Positions 34,142 through 45,930 of a stretch of 64,000 nt of DNA are shown here, piece after piece (positions within the stretch are counted from its first letter, which is position 1; each line of letters opens with the position of its first letter). The translations under genes were made by a program, and so were the position numbers. Below the pieces are notes generated by a model. The model did not search any database. It saw only the letters and a program-made list of their open reading frames with translations, and was not told the origin of the DNA. The DNA comes from Megaleporinus macrocephalus. Taxonomy: Eukaryota; Chordata; Actinopteri; Characiformes; Anostomidae. The stretch covers positions 43,810,123 through 43,874,122 of the forward strand of contig CM038714.1 of the NCBI GenBank assembly GCA_021613375.1. Direction: 5' to 3'.

Positions 34142-35021
34142 CAGTGGCAAGAAAAAGTATGTGAAACCTTTGAAATTACCTGGTTTTCTCCATTCAGCAT
34201 GATCTGATCTATATCAGTCCTAAGTATAGACAAACACAATGTGCTTAACCTAATACCACACAAACTATTATACTATTTCATGTCTGTATTGGACACATCC
34301 ATTAATCATTCACAGTACTGGTGGAAAAAGTAAGTGAAGCCTTACGCTAATGACTTCAACAAAAGCTAATTGGAGTCAGGAGTTAGCAAACCTAGAGGCC
34401 AATCAATAAAATGAGATTGGAGCGAGGTGTAGAGCTTCTTTGATTTATAAAAGACACTCAAACTTTTTGAGTTCACAAGAAGCATCTGCTGATGCCTTGC
34501 AAAAAGGGCTCTCAAGTTCTCAAGTTTATCAAGGTATCCTACAAAATTATATTGGAGTGGCCAGCCGAAGCTCAATAGGCGTTGGGTGATGCAGCAGGAC
34601 AATGACCCTAAACATTGAAGTAAATCTACTACAGTGTGGCTTAAAAAAAAGAAAATCCATCTTTAAGAGTGGCCCAATCAGAATCCAGACCTGAGTCCAG
34701 TAGTGATGCTGTGAAACAACCTTGAGAGAGCTGTTCACACAAGACATCCTGAGTATATGGCTGAGCCGAAGCAGTTCTGTAATGGTCCAGAATTCCTCCT
34801 GAACGTTGTGCAGGTCTGATCAGCAGCTATCAGAAACGCTTGTTTAGAGGTTATTGCTGCCAAAGAAGGTTTAACCTAGTTATTAAATCCAAAGGTTCAC
34901 TTTTTTCCACCAGCACTGTGAATGTTTAATGGATGTCTCCAAAACAGACATGAAATTAAAGAAATATTATAAATGTTTGTGTGGTATTAAGAACATTATG
35001 TTTGTCTTTTTCTTGCCACTG
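34142..35021 (+). pseudogene. decayed Tc1-like transposon with transposase remnant
   Basis: The inverted ends CAGTGGCAAGAAAAAGTATG (left) and the complement of it ending TTTTTCTTGCCACTG (right) are bracketed by TA. Inside, near 34590-34615, the plus strand reads MQQDNDPKH, the block around the second catalytic aspartate of Tc1-type DDE transposases. It is followed by frame breaks and stops within 20 codons. At 880 bp it lacks most of the transposase N terminus. A second inner terminal-repeat-like pair lies at 34312-34345 and 34895-34920 (CACAGTACTGGTGGAAAAAG and its near complement). Clearly inactive. Confidence 0.85.
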
Positions 35022-36023
35022 TATAATACACGTCCAAGCAATTATACAAAACAACGGTTGGGGCTATTGTGTCATTTTCTGGTATATTTTGGTTTGATGC
35101 TTGAATAACTAGCACTCTCCATTCTGTGTGCACACTGAAAAAAAAACTGGCATTCGTAAACAGCCCTGGCTCTGTAAATGGGAAATGAAGTGTCTCGGAC
35201 CGAACCACACAACACTCTTTCAGCCAATTAGCATCAGAGGTTGGTTAAGCTCATGCACAGGACAGGGGGACGAGCCGGTAAGGAAAGACTGTATATCTGG
35301 CACATGCTACGTACTAAACTCCACACAATGTCAAGAAGAAGAGGTGGCTGTGTAACAAAAAAGAGAACATCTGAAAAACAATGGTTGAGAAAGAAGTTCT
35401 TACATCAGGCAAGGACAAGCAGCTGTGTTAACATTAGTGAGGTGTTTAAACGGTGAAGTTGACAGACTAAAGATAACTTCCTGTTCACCAGCTTCTTGTT
35501 CTAAGCTCACCAGTACACCTAAATGGTGCTGCAGTTACATTCTGGTAAACAAAAAACTGAGGTGCCTGAAAGCAACTGTTACGCAGTTTAAGTAACTTAA
35601 AGAAGCTGGTGATTCAGAAACTGACTTTAGCTTTATGGAGAGCTCAACAACATGAAAAGAGATGGAGAGGTTGTTCTGTTTCTGCTTGACAGGTGGGCAT
35701 GTATAATTTATGAACCAATCAAGGGTTTGACATGGGGGGTTTACATTTGCTAATATAAATTAAAGCCCACCCTATCCCCTAAAATATTGCCTATAAGCTG
35801 ATTCACTGTAGGTTAGGTAGAAAATCACTGTATGTATAGTGACGTAGAACAACATTTGTGGAATTACAGTAAATTACTAATAAATAAACAAAATACAACA
35901 TTATCTGTACTTCTGTTTATTATTAGATAAATAAAATTAAAGATCACTTTACAAACTAAACATGATACTCCACATTACATGGTACTGTTATCAGAACTTT
36001 TAAATTATGCATGCAATGTCTGG

Positions 36024-36025
<2 letters not shown>
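35022..36025. other. intron sequence, nothing recognised
   Basis: Frames at 35128-35355 and 35241-35456 overlap in different frames and lack motifs. Nothing else seen. Confidence 0.35.

Positions 36026-36080
<55 letters not shown>
36026..36080. repeat. (TA)n microsatellite
   Basis: About 27 TA units that end exactly where copy 2 of the 179-bp repeat begins. Confidence 0.97.
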
Positions 36081-36086
<6 letters not shown>

Positions 36087-36259
36087 GCAAATATTGGCAT
36101 ATTTGTTATAAAATCTACATCCAAAACCAATCAACACCAATCAAAGTTGTTTTCCATCTTTGCTTTAAACACAGCAGTTTATTTTATCCATGTTTTCAAA
36201 ATGAAAGGCTCAAAAAACCAAACCAAGGAGTTGCTACATTAAGGTTGATGGTCCTACAT
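36081..36259 (+). repeat. 179-bp identical repeat, copy 2
   Basis: Same sequence and orientation as 32774-32952. Its left edge coincides with the end of a (TA)n tract, which suggests insertion into, or a break at, the microsatellite. Confidence 0.92.
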
Positions 36260-37139
36260 TTATAGCTTACCACATAAGCTATAAATATAAAAAAATATTT
36301 TTTTTGGTGGCATGATGCTGAAATGAAATGATAAAAAAAAATGTATGTTAAGGTTTCCTGACTAGACAAGACTAACATTAATGTTAGACAGTAAGGCTGT
36401 GTCCCAAACAGCACCCTCTGGAAAAATACATACTGTACTACTGAAAGCACTTCTAACAATGTCATCCTTTATTCCATTATTTATTCATTTATTTATTTTA
36501 TTTATTTTGTATGTATTTAGTGTAGTAGCAGTCTGCAGTTTGGGATGTGGCCAGAGAGTAATGTAACTTTACGTTTCAGAGTGCTTTCTGATAAAAGTTA
36601 AGTTAGCTAACCCACACACTCCTAGTCTGTTACCATAACAACACATTATACTAAAGCTGTTTTTATTGTAGTTTATATGGTCATTGTTTCTGTTCATTGC
36701 TTTCATTACTGATCTTGTGTTTAAAGCTGGCGCTAACTACCCAACGCTCCAACGAGGTGAAAGCTTGAGTTAGTGAATCTGCTGACTGCGGCATATTTCT
36801 AAATATGCATCTCAACACAAGCCTTAACAAAGTGAAAGACCCAGACCACCCAACAACCAGAGCCAGTTGCTACCAATAAACACAGCGTGAGAATTACTAA
36901 GGCTGCCAAAAAGTACTTTTAAAATAAGTGTTTTTAAACAGTTTCTGCTTTCTGTGGTTTCATTTTTGGGTGGGACAAATCTACCTGTTTCTGATACTGG
37001 GTGGGACACGCCCCCCCTATTTCCTCCGGTTCCTACACCAATGGAACCAATAAGTCGCTATTGTTTTGCCTTGTTTGCCAATATCCTATATATTTCTGAA
37101 GGGTTGTATAGCCACTAATTCCTTAAAAACTAGTCTACC
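36260..37139. other. intron sequence, nothing recognised
   Basis: AT-rich, with short (TTTA)n near 36480-36510. No exon or element end recognised. Confidence 0.35.
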
Positions 37140-37224
37140 AGCCCGATGTTGTCTACCAACCCAATGCATGTCTATGAATTTGGGGGTGGAGCCTCTGATG
37201 TGTCACTGAAGGGAGTTCCAACAT

Positions 37225-37430
37225 CAACAACCATTCTCCAGAATTGCTTATTGCATTACTCATTGATGGCCAGCTTGGCAGGAAATGAAACGATCCACCC
37301 AACATCAGTACCTGACCTCACTGATGCTCTTGTGGTGGAATGCAATCCAATCCTTAGTTCAATGTCCCAACTTTCAGTGCAAAGCCTTCCCAGGAGAGCA
37401 GGGCCTGTTACTGCAGCAGAGCTTGTGTAA
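37225..37430 (+). pseudogene. Tc1/mariner transposase C-terminal remnant
   Basis: The plus strand reads HPTSVPDLTDALVVECNP, then SLPRRAGPVTAAE. This follows the C-terminal end of the fish Tc1-like family whose terminal repeat contains TGGCCAAAAGTATGTGGACA (a PTSVPDLTNAL...SLPRRV pattern). The DDE core and both ends are missing. The same family contributes the fragments at 42868-44420 and the partial end at 63966-64000. The open frame at 37146-37430 is therefore a relic, not a host gene. Confidence 0.7.
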
Positions 37431-38429
37431 TCAATGAGTGGAGGTACAAAGGAGAGGTTTCTGATAAAGTGGACAGCGAGCATAAACTAAGAGAAAGCCC
37501 GGTGATCATGGCGGTGACTAAGTACAAGTGACGATGATGCTCGGAACAGCAGCCATGCTGAAGGCCGGAGAGATGAATAAAGCAGAAGAGCCTGAAGAGT
37601 TTTACATCTCTATCTAGTACGCTGCACCCTGAGCCTGCTGGAAGGCCGGCCTATTCCATCAATAAATTAGGGCAGTGGGGCCTGCAGGAGATGAAAAATG
37701 AGCCCATTCTGAGGTGAGCAGGGGGAGCGTGGGATATGATTTGGGACAAGCGCCCCACAGAGTGACATCATGGGAGAATAAAGCTGTGACGACGGGCTCA
37801 GTGTGGGTATGTGTTTGTTTTCGTATGCTTTCGGGACAAGATTGTCCTGACTGGGATAAACAGGGCTTGTTTATAAAAGCTCTCTGTTTTAATTTCTAGA
37901 ATTTCTGTTTTAATTTCCTTTTCTTTTTGAATTCTAGGATTATAATTAAGCTTAAGCTTACAGATTTCTGATGACAAGTTACTACTAGGAGTGTAACCAT
38001 ACAACATACATTACAATATAATACAATATTTATACTATTGCACTGTTCAATATATTATGTATTATGCACTAGTACTGAATATACTATATATTATGTATTA
38101 TATATTATGCACTAGTACTGAACAATACAATACAATACAATGGAGGAAATAATGCATTGATTTTAGAAAGCGGTGAAGTATAATCAAAGTTAAACAAGCG
38201 AGCCGACCAATCAGAGCAGATCATCTGTCCTCTAAAAAAATACTGCTTTATTATATTTCAAAATTAAGAGCAGAGAGATAAATTAGTCTTGTACTCGTCT
38301 GTATTAACCCTAATAAAATTAGTAAATTGTTTCTCTTCATACTATGTTGGCCCACTTTTACCCAACAGTCCGGACCCCCATATGGTATTATTATACATAT
38401 ACTTAGTGTGAGTTTTGCTGATGATGCAA
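37431..38429. other. intron sequence, small AT repeat
   Basis: At 38020-38150 short words (TATTATGCACTAGTACTGAA, ACAATACAATACAATAC) repeat a few times. Otherwise nothing recognised. Confidence 0.4.
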
Positions 38430-38705
38430 GAAGTGGATCAGACACTGCAGTGCTGCTGAAGTTTTAAACACTGTGCCCACTCACTGTCCACTCTATTAGA
38501 CCCTCCTGTCTTGTTGGTCCACCTTTCTCAGTCCAGCAGTGACACTGAGCTGTTTAAAACTCCAGCAGCACCGCTGTGTCTGATCCACTACCAGCAGAGA
38601 ATGAGAATGATCCACCTCCCAAATAGCACCTGCTGTGTGGTGGTCCTGTGGGGGACCTGACCACTGAAAAAAAGGATAAACAGATACAGTCTGTAATTGT
38701 AGAAC
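38430..38705. mobile_element. dispersed repeat fragment (family 2)
   Basis: Words such as CACTGCAGTGCTGCTGAAG, CAGCAGTGACACTGAGCTG, GATCCACTACCAGCAGAGAA and GTGGTGGTCCTGTGGGGG belong to a widespread fish interspersed repeat; a related, rearranged copy is at 59165-59520. No coding potential. Confidence 0.5.
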
Positions 38706-38789
38706 TACAAAGTTCATCTTTAAGGTAAGTGGAGCTGATTAATGAGTTACGGGTAACAAATGAAGTGGCCAGTCATGTCACATCTGTGT

Positions 38790-39330
38790 AATATTATTTA
38801 ATATTAATATTAAATTTAATATTTATTTAAAATACAGGGATAACATACATACAGGACACATTTTTTATTATTTATAATGTTTTATTGTATTTTTATATAT
38901 CCCTTAGTGTACTGTTATCAATTTATTTTAATATTTGTATTGTACTGTTATCTATTTTTTTAATTGTACTGTTTTATATTGTATTTTAATTGATCTCTTA
39001 TTGTAATGTTATCTATTTCATATAGTATTTTTAATTTATCTTTTTTATTGTATTATGAATGATTATTTTTTCTATTTTTATTGTACTTTTATCTATTTTA
39101 TATTGTACTGGCATGTATTTATTTTAATATTTGTACTCTGCTGTTTTTTTATATATTTTTTTTATTTATCTTTTTTTATTTTACTGTTACCTATTTTTTA
39201 TATTTCTATTCTACTATTCTATCTATTTTATATTGCACTGATAATATATGTATTTATTTTTAATATTTTTACTGTACTGTTATTTATTTTCATACTGTAC
39301 TGTTATTTATCTCTTTTCCGCTGCTACTAA
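38790..39330. repeat. degenerate AT-rich tandem repeat
   Basis: Words like TATTGTACTGTTATCTATTT recur about every 30-60 bases with poor conservation. The 91-codon frame at 39055-39330 is a composition artefact. Confidence 0.7.
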
Positions 39331-40720
39331 AGGATTATCTTATTATCACTAGTTATATGTCCTTACATACAGCACAGTGCAAACGTCTTAACCACATAAG
39401 CAAACTGTTTAAAATTATTTATCTTGGCAGTAAGTGTATTATTGTTTAAGTGTAAATACTCTTAACCACATTAGTAATACATGTATATAAAGAAAAAACA
39501 CCTTTGTGTTCTAGGTTTCTCCTTGATGTCCCTAACCATCACATTTGTTAGTTACAATAATCACCAGCACACTTGGTTTAATGTAATTAAGCATGTATTA
39601 CCTAAAAAAGGTATAAATGATACTATAAATAATATAAATATAAATAATAAAACTACAAATGATAGCAGGTTACTACAAGTAGAGGTAAGGAAAGGGTTAA
39701 ATACACTGACATGCATTAAATCACTACTGATAATGTTTTATACACACACAGGACGGACACATATGGCTCCATGTCCTGACAAAGGTATAAAAACAAACGG
39801 AGGTGTGAGTGAGTGAGTGTGTTTCTATAAATAGCAGCAGAAGGGACGGTGGTTGAGAGCCCCCTGCTGTGGAGCTGGGCTGGAGAAATGCAGGCTGGGA
39901 TATGATGAGCAGAGTGACGTCTTAAAGTTACATAACCCAGAGTGTGTGTTTAAGCCAAACGGGTCACTGAGCACACACACACAGACAGAGAAAGACAGAG
40001 GAAACGCAAAACAGAATTTGAGCGTGATCCAGAATTTACCTCTAAATACCCCAAATAGAGTCAGTCGAGACGCTGAAGCTGGTGCCTTTAGTTTTGCACT
40101 GAAGCTATGAGGCTGATGAAACTAGTGCTAATGTAACAATCAGTGAACACACTGTTATTTAGAAGAGTGCACACACGTACAGATGCAGTATATGATGTAA
40201 TAAATTAGGATTTAAACATAATAAACTAGCCTTAAAGAGGCAAAATTCAGAAAACAGAGGGATTACCTTGTTATTGACACAATATCAAAAAGAAAATAGT
40301 AATTAAAAGAAATAGTAGTTCATTTAAATGTGTTGTTATGTCGACATACCTCTTTAAATGAGCAATATGTTTCATTTTTACTTTAAAACATTTCAAAATT
40401 ATTTACAATTATCAACAGAACGTGAAGACATCTATATACCGTGTTGCAGGGACATCTACTCTCATCTCCTCTCTGTAAAACCACTTCACTGTCACTGTAG
40501 CGTCAGGTCTGACAACAGTCCAACATGAGAGGATGAAGCAGTAGCGCTGCCCGAGGGTGTTTCTAACCTCTAGTCAATCATGTTGAAGGTGCTGCTCCTG
40601 GTTAGAGGACGGGTGGGAGATGAAGATTGCTAAATTTCCTCTATCTATCTATCTATCTAACAGAGGAGAAAACACAACAATGGCTGAAGCTCTTCACGCA
40701 CAACCATTATAACGAAAGAG
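39331..40720. other. intron sequence, minor repeats
   Basis: A short terminal-repeat-like word GCACAGTGCAAACGTCTTAA at about 39372 resembles the ends of another Tc1-type family. A (TCTA)n run of about five units lies at 40640-40659. Nothing else recognised. Confidence 0.35.
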
Positions 40721-40785
40721 TGGGGCAGCCGTGGGCTGGAGGTTAGGGAACTAGTCTTCAGAAGGTGTTGCTTTCCACCATTGGA
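40721..40785 (+). mobile_element. tRNA-derived SINE fragment
   Basis: GGGGCAGCCGTGGGCTGGAG followed by GTTAGGGAAC matches the A-box half of a common fish tRNA-like SINE. The B-box half is degraded (TTGCTTTCCACCATTG). Confidence 0.4.
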
Positions 40786-41277
40786 GATGCTCTTAGTGAG
40801 TAAAGGGATGAAGTCTGATGCTGAACTCTCAACATATTGTCAAGACTGGTAAGAAGTGAAGAGGGAGGAAGAGGAGGGACTGTGATGGTATGCGATTTCT
40901 GGTGACATGCTAAAAGCAGGACAGTCTTGGAACACATTGTCTCGCAAAGCCAGATTACGTCCAACGGCAGCCATGAGAAGAGTTGGGTCAATGTGGGTCT
41001 GCATTCGTCATCACCGTCCATTTGCAGCAATCCAGCAACAACAGCTCCTTTAACTTCAGTCTCGACCTCAAATCATGCGACCAGAAACCAGAAATCTTCC
41101 ATTTTTACACACCTGCACCTTCACTGTAACTTCATACTGTTCTGTATCTACACCCATCTATAGAACTGCTTCCAGACTTGGACCTTAGACTAAAATCCTT
41201 CTGCTGTGAGACTCTGTACCTATAACAAATAAACAAATGAACATATCAAACAAATGAAAACCAGATTTTAAGCAGCA

Positions 41278-42103
41278 CAACTGTTCTTGTCTTTATGGTC
41301 TGGGCTTTATGGCGCAGTGAACTTACAGACCAATTACAACGCATGCAATATCACCAAAAGAGCTCCTCAGCCAATCAGATCTGCGCAGATTCGGAAATGT
41401 GGCGTGCACACCGGTGAGGTACGAATCGAGAAGCAGCAGTCGGAGAATAAAGGGAGTCAGAGAATAAAGTGATTCAGAGAATAAAGCGAGTCAGAGAATA
41501 AAGTAATTCAGAGAATAAAGTAATTCAGAGAATAAAGCGAGTCTGAGAATAAAGTGAGTCTGAGAATAAAGCGAGTCTGAGAATAAAGTGAGTCAGAGAA
41601 AAAAGCGAGTCTGAGAATAAAGTGAGTCAGAGAATAAAGCGAGTCTGAGAATAAAGCGAGTCAGATAATAAAGTGAGTCAGAGAATAAAGCGAGTCAGAA
41701 AATAAAGTGAGTCAGAGAATAAAGTAATTCAGAGAACAAAGTAATTCAGAGAATAAAGCGAGTCAGAAAATAAAGCGAGTCAGAAAATAAAGTGAGTCAG
41801 AGAATGGACCGAGACACGTTTATTCGTCTCTATTTTAAAGAGAAGAAAACGTATTTATTAGAAGTTTATAAATAATTAATTCAGTTCAGCATTTAAACAG
41901 TAAATATACTGAAATATACTGAACGGTATGTGTGATGTGTTGGTGTTTCAGTAGCTGATGGTATAAGATGCTGATACTAGACTACTTCACTAAACAGGAT
42001 ACACCGCTGTATCATAACACACGTTCGAAATGATGAGGGTCCAGACCTCGGCCTGAGGAACTGGACCTTACAGTCTATCTAATACTTCTTTGCATGCTCT
42101 TTT
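41278..42103 (-). mobile_element. dispersed element A, copy with expanded minisatellite
   Basis: Inverted homologue of 19476-20125. Both ends align: GTTCTTGTCTTTATGG...GGCGCAGTGAACTTACAGAC at the left and GATGAGGGTCCAGACC...GGCCTGAGGAACTGG at the right. The extra length is explained by the 17-bp array inside it. Confidence 0.8.
41443..41804. repeat. 17-bp minisatellite, about 21 copies
   Basis: The unit is GAGTCAGAGAATAAAGY with alternating variants (GCGAGTCT, GTGAGTCA, GTAATTCA). It lies inside element A. In the other copy of that element (19940-19965) the same word occurs only once or twice. Confidence 0.95.
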
Positions 42104-42500
42104 TTTTTTAAGTGAGTCGACTCTAGTACTAATTCAAGATCCAACCCCATTCTTTCTAATTGGGAAGTGTGGAGTCTTTGCAGGGTGGGGGAATAATCTT
42201 TGTAGATTGATGACGGCTCTCTGAATATGTTTGTGGTCTATCAGAGAGTGAAATGAGATTGCTCAGGCCATCCTCTGTTGTTCCTCTCTCTATCTCGGCA
42301 CGGCGAGGAGATAAACCCATCCAGCGCGGCTGTAAAAAGGTGTCTCGGCTCACGAGAAAACGCTCGGTTAATCCGAAGCGTCAGCAAGATTTCCACTCGC
42401 ACTGCATGTTAACCGGATGTGTAACGGGGTCCTGTCATTACGGAGGGAAGTTTCTAACTTGTTATCTGCCGCTGCCATTCCTCCCTGAATAAACAATATG
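42104..42500. other. non-repetitive block, possible regulatory element
   Basis: CpG-containing words (CTCGGCACGGCGAGG, CCAGCGCGGC, CGGTTAATCCGAAGCG) lie beside GTTATCTGCC and TGTAGATTGATGACGG. No repeat and no exon with splice sites. Resembles the other CpG-mixed blocks of this gene's introns. Evidence is compositional only. Confidence 0.25.
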
Positions 42501-42867
42501 ACAGAATATCTATGCAAACAATAACTCGCACCACCAGTAGTGCAGTCCCCCGCATATACTCAACACCGCTGCTGCCCGCCTGCCTGCCACAGCAACCTGT
42601 CAGGGGAGGCACTGTTTACAGTAAGGTGCAGAAGTCTTAGACCAATTGAGAAAATGATGCATTAAGGCTTTTATTTGGGCAGAACACATTAATTTCTAAA
42701 AAAAAAAAAACAATTTCTATTTTCAGCCTCTTCCATTTTCCAATTCTGGCTTATCAGCTCTTCATTAAAGGATTACGGAGGCCAAACGAATCTGCTTTTT
42801 AGGGTGGATTCGTGTGATGAGTTTTGAATAAATAAATACATGAATATTAATACATTAAGTAGACTGC

Positions 42868-44420
42868 ATGGCCAAAAGAATGTGGACACCCCTCCAAAAA
42901 ATACTGAGCTCAGATATTTCAGCCACGTCCATGTATAGAATTGAAGCAGACCAACGAAAAATCTTCACAGATAAGCACTAGCAGTAGAATAGATCACAGA
43001 TCTATTGATCTTGTTGTTTTACGATATGCAAACATTTATAAGCAACAGCAGCATGGCTGACCACAAAAACTTCAAGAGTGAGGCCACCAAATGCAGAATC
43101 AAGTGCATTCAAAAGCTCTTCTGCATCACTTCCTACAGATTTCCAAAACTGACTCTGGGAGCAACATCAATACAAAAAAATTGGGTGTTGAAAGCTTAAT
43201 GAAATGGGTTTCCAAGGTTGCCAAGCATCTGGAGTGGTGTAAAGAACACCACTGGAGCAGAGAAAACATATTCTCTGGAGTGACTAATCTCACTACACTG
43301 GCAGACTGATGGAAGAATCTGGGTTTGGTGGACACCAGGTGAACACTGCCTATCAATATGCAAAGTATGTAACACTAAAGTTTGGTGGAGGAGGGATAAT
43401 GGTCTGGGACTGGTTTTCAAGGTTTGGGCTCAGTCCTATAGTTCCAGTTAGGGGTTATGTTGATGCTACAGTGCACAAAGACATTTTAGACTTTTAAATG
43501 CTTTCAGGTTTGTGGCAACAGTTTAAGGAAAATCCTTTTCAGATGACTGTCCAAAGTCAAGTCTATGAAGACAGGATTGGACACACTCCGAGCGGAGGAA
43601 CACTGGAGGCCTGGACAAAGTCCTGACCTCAACTCAACTAAGCATCTTTATTTACTGAACTGAAATGTTGAGCCAAAGCAGTAGCAGAATTGTGTGTGGA
43701 GAGCTTCATCAAATAAGCTTCATGAGAGCTTCATGAATTGTGTGTTGCAAGCTACATGAAACATGAGCTGCTGCACACAAGCCTAAGATCACTCCGCACA
43801 ATGACAAGCATCAGCTAGAGTGGTGTAAAGCACGTTGCCACAGGACTCTGGAGCAGTGGAAATGTTCTCTGGAGTGATGAATCACGCTACCCTATCTGGC
43901 AGTCTGATGGAAGACTCTGGGTTTGGTGGACACCAGGTGAACACTTCCTTTGAGCCCATCAGTTAGTTGATGCTACAGTGCACAAAGATAGTTTAAAGAA
44001 AGTCGTTCCTTGCAGCCAGATGACTCTGGAGCAGTGGAAACATGTTCTCTGAAGTAATGAATCACACTATCTGCAGTCTGATGGAAGACTCTGGGTTTGG
44101 TGGACACCAGGTGAACACTACCTTCCAACATACAAAGTATCAACAAGAAAGTTTGGTAGATGATGGTCTGTTTTTGAGGGTTTGGGCTCGGCCCCTCATT
44201 TCCAGTCAAGGGTAACGTTGATGCTTTTGTTCACTGGACATGTTCAGTATGGTGGAACTCCAGAGACCTGCTCAAAGTCTTGACCTCAACTCAACTGAAC
44301 AACGTCCAATGGGCGTACATTCCTACAGACATACTACAAAACCATGTGGAAGGCCTTCCCAGAATGAAGGAGGCTTTTAACCCAATGGAAGTGTTTTCTC
44401 AATGTACTACAAGGTAGCTT
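42868..44420 (+). pseudogene. rearranged debris of a Tc1-like transposon
   Basis: The left end ATGGCCAAAAGAATGTGGACA matches the terminal repeat of the family seen at 63966. Broken transposase pieces follow. Around 43215-43440 the frame gives WCKEHHW and, later, GGGIMVWDWF. Around 43790-43950 and again 44015-44120, GGAGTGATGAATCACAC and GTCTGATGGAAGACTCTGGG are repeated. The segment around the first catalytic aspartate is therefore present about three times in partly tandem order, with stops and shifts in each. It is inactive and probably the product of nested or local duplications. No intact right end was found. Confidence 0.8.
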
Positions 44421-44546
44421 CACAGAATAAAAACTGTAAACAAACAATGTTAAATCAATATAAATAAAAACAACATGTTCACAAAAAAGAAAATAATAAT
44501 AATAATAAAAAACTGTGAAAAAGACACTGAAGTTCGTGTGAGTTAC

Positions 44547-44719
44547 CTTGGGTTGAAGCATGTGCTGGCCGTTTGACACCACCAGACTGGAACGTCACGT
44601 CTTTGCTTTGGGCCACTTCCTGCCCAACCTCCACTACCTGGACCTGCATCAGGGGGGCGCTCCACTTCATGGTGTATTTGGGCCCTACAGGAACCAGGCT
44701 GCTGATGTCTGGGGGCCCC
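44547..44719 (-). CDS. arhgef10l: ARHGEF10L-like internal exon, PH-like strands
   Basis: The first base completes a lysine codon begun in 45505-45650; then 57 codons and one base follow. The peptide includes DISSLVPVGPKYTMKWSAPL and MQVQVVEVGQEVAQSKDV. The KYxxKWxxPL and VQVVEVGQ features are the best evidence for the ARHGEF10L branch, since ARHGEF10 has a different sequence at this point. The acceptor in gene sense is TTCTGCCACTAG and the donor GTAACTCA. The intron to the previous exon is only 785 bases, unusually short for this gene. Confidence 0.92.
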
Positions 44720-45504
44720 CTAGTGGCAGAAATGCAAACAAAAACCTAAATCAAAATCTCTCCGCCTACCTCCCCCCCCCCCCCCCCACTCCAACGCCTT
44801 TGAACATCATGAGTCTGTCAGAAGAGTAAAGACCACTCTTTGAGTTGTCATAAAAGGAACGAGGGCCTGAAATTACAAAGCGTCTGATCAGCCGTGGGCA
44901 TGAAGAAGAGAGAACGACACCCCCGGCTGTTCGGAGGCTTCATTGCTATTCATGTATTCCTGCAACAACGTACAATCGGCGGTGTGATCACTTTGTCAGA
45001 AATGTTTCTAAAGGGCAAGCAAAGTCAACTTCTGGAGAACCACGCTCCTCAGAAGATACTCAGCCACGATGGTTGTGAAGATGAAAGAGGAGGCATCAGC
45101 ATGAGCTTCCTGCAAACTGCTGGAGAGGGAGAGAGAGAGAAAAAAAAAAGGAAAACTCCTCGCTGTTTACCTTTTGCCTCACTGCGATGTGATCAATGGT
45201 GCTGTCATAGATAATCTATTTGAGGAGGACGGAGGAACCTTTTATACCAGTGATCTATGGATATGATCCTTGCTTCAGTAGCTAAACACCCAGCCATTTG
45301 TTCCCAGATAATGAAGGCCCATTTGACTCAGCGCAGCGTCTTCGCCATTACGGCTAACCCCTCAGCCGCAGGCCTAATGTTTCGGGAGGGCCCGTGCCAC
45401 ATTTAGAGCCGCTGATGAGCCGCCATCACTCAGGCTGGCCCGGGGGCGTAGATGGGGATGGACAACTGGAAGGTTAGTGGACCGACCTTGGCGGGGATAC
45501 TTAC
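44720..45504. other. 785-bp intron
   Basis: Contains a C-run at about 44773-44788 and a GA/A-rich stretch at 45127-45151. The 106-codon plus frame at 44894-45214 has no domain and lies wholly in the intron. The part next to the exon (45230-45480) is GC-richer. Confidence 0.7.
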
Positions 45505-45650
45505 TTGACGTTGATGTTGGCACAGATAAGCATGTCGCCGAACAGGAACACTTTGCGCTCCTTGGACTTGAGCACCTGGCCCCGTTCGCCATAAACCGTC
45601 TCGGTCAGCGTCTCGCACAGCACCAGAGAGCTCTGATCGGAATTCAGGAC
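45505..45650 (-). CDS. arhgef10l: ARHGEF10L-like internal exon, DH-PH junction
   Basis: Forty-eight codons plus two bases. The peptide starts [20 protein letters not shown], then [20 protein letters not shown] and LICANINVK across the splice. This is the start of the PH-like domain (first beta strands), with the conserved TETVY and KERxVFLxxDML motifs of the ARHGEF10 group. CANIN favours ARHGEF10L. The acceptor in gene sense is AATGTTACTCAG and the donor GTAAGTAT. Phase in is 0, matching the exon at 58865-59035 about 13.2 kb away. Confidence 0.94.
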
Positions 45651-45737
45651 CTGAGTAACATTAGGAAAACCAAGAAACATAAAAGGGGGAACATTTTAGC
45701 TTATGGAGCCAACTTACCAGATCCATTATTTTAAATG

Positions 45738-45930
45738 TATAGAGAGACAGGTGGCCAGGAAAGCACGGGAAGGTCCTGGCTTTGTTATTTATCCCCGGCA
45801 GTGGGGGGCCTTTATGACAGGCATCCCCAAGCTTGAGAACAAGACCCTGCGATGTTCTCTTTAGCCCCTCTAGGCTCGAGAACCACTCCACCCAGAGGTT
45901 TACGACATGGCATAGTACACACACCCGCCA
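45738..45930 (-). mobile_element. truncated LTR of family 1
   Basis: Inverted relative to 20144-20548: GACAGGTGGCCAGGAAAGCA, then CCCCGGCAGTGGGGGGCC and CTCGAGAACC match the complement of that LTR's right half. Both true ends are missing or too diverged to place. It sits inside the intron just before the exon at 45505-45650 in gene sense. Confidence 0.65.

Noticed and set aside
42868..44420. Possible intact transposase gene
   Set aside because: Every recognisable segment is interrupted by stops and frameshifts, and the order is rearranged.
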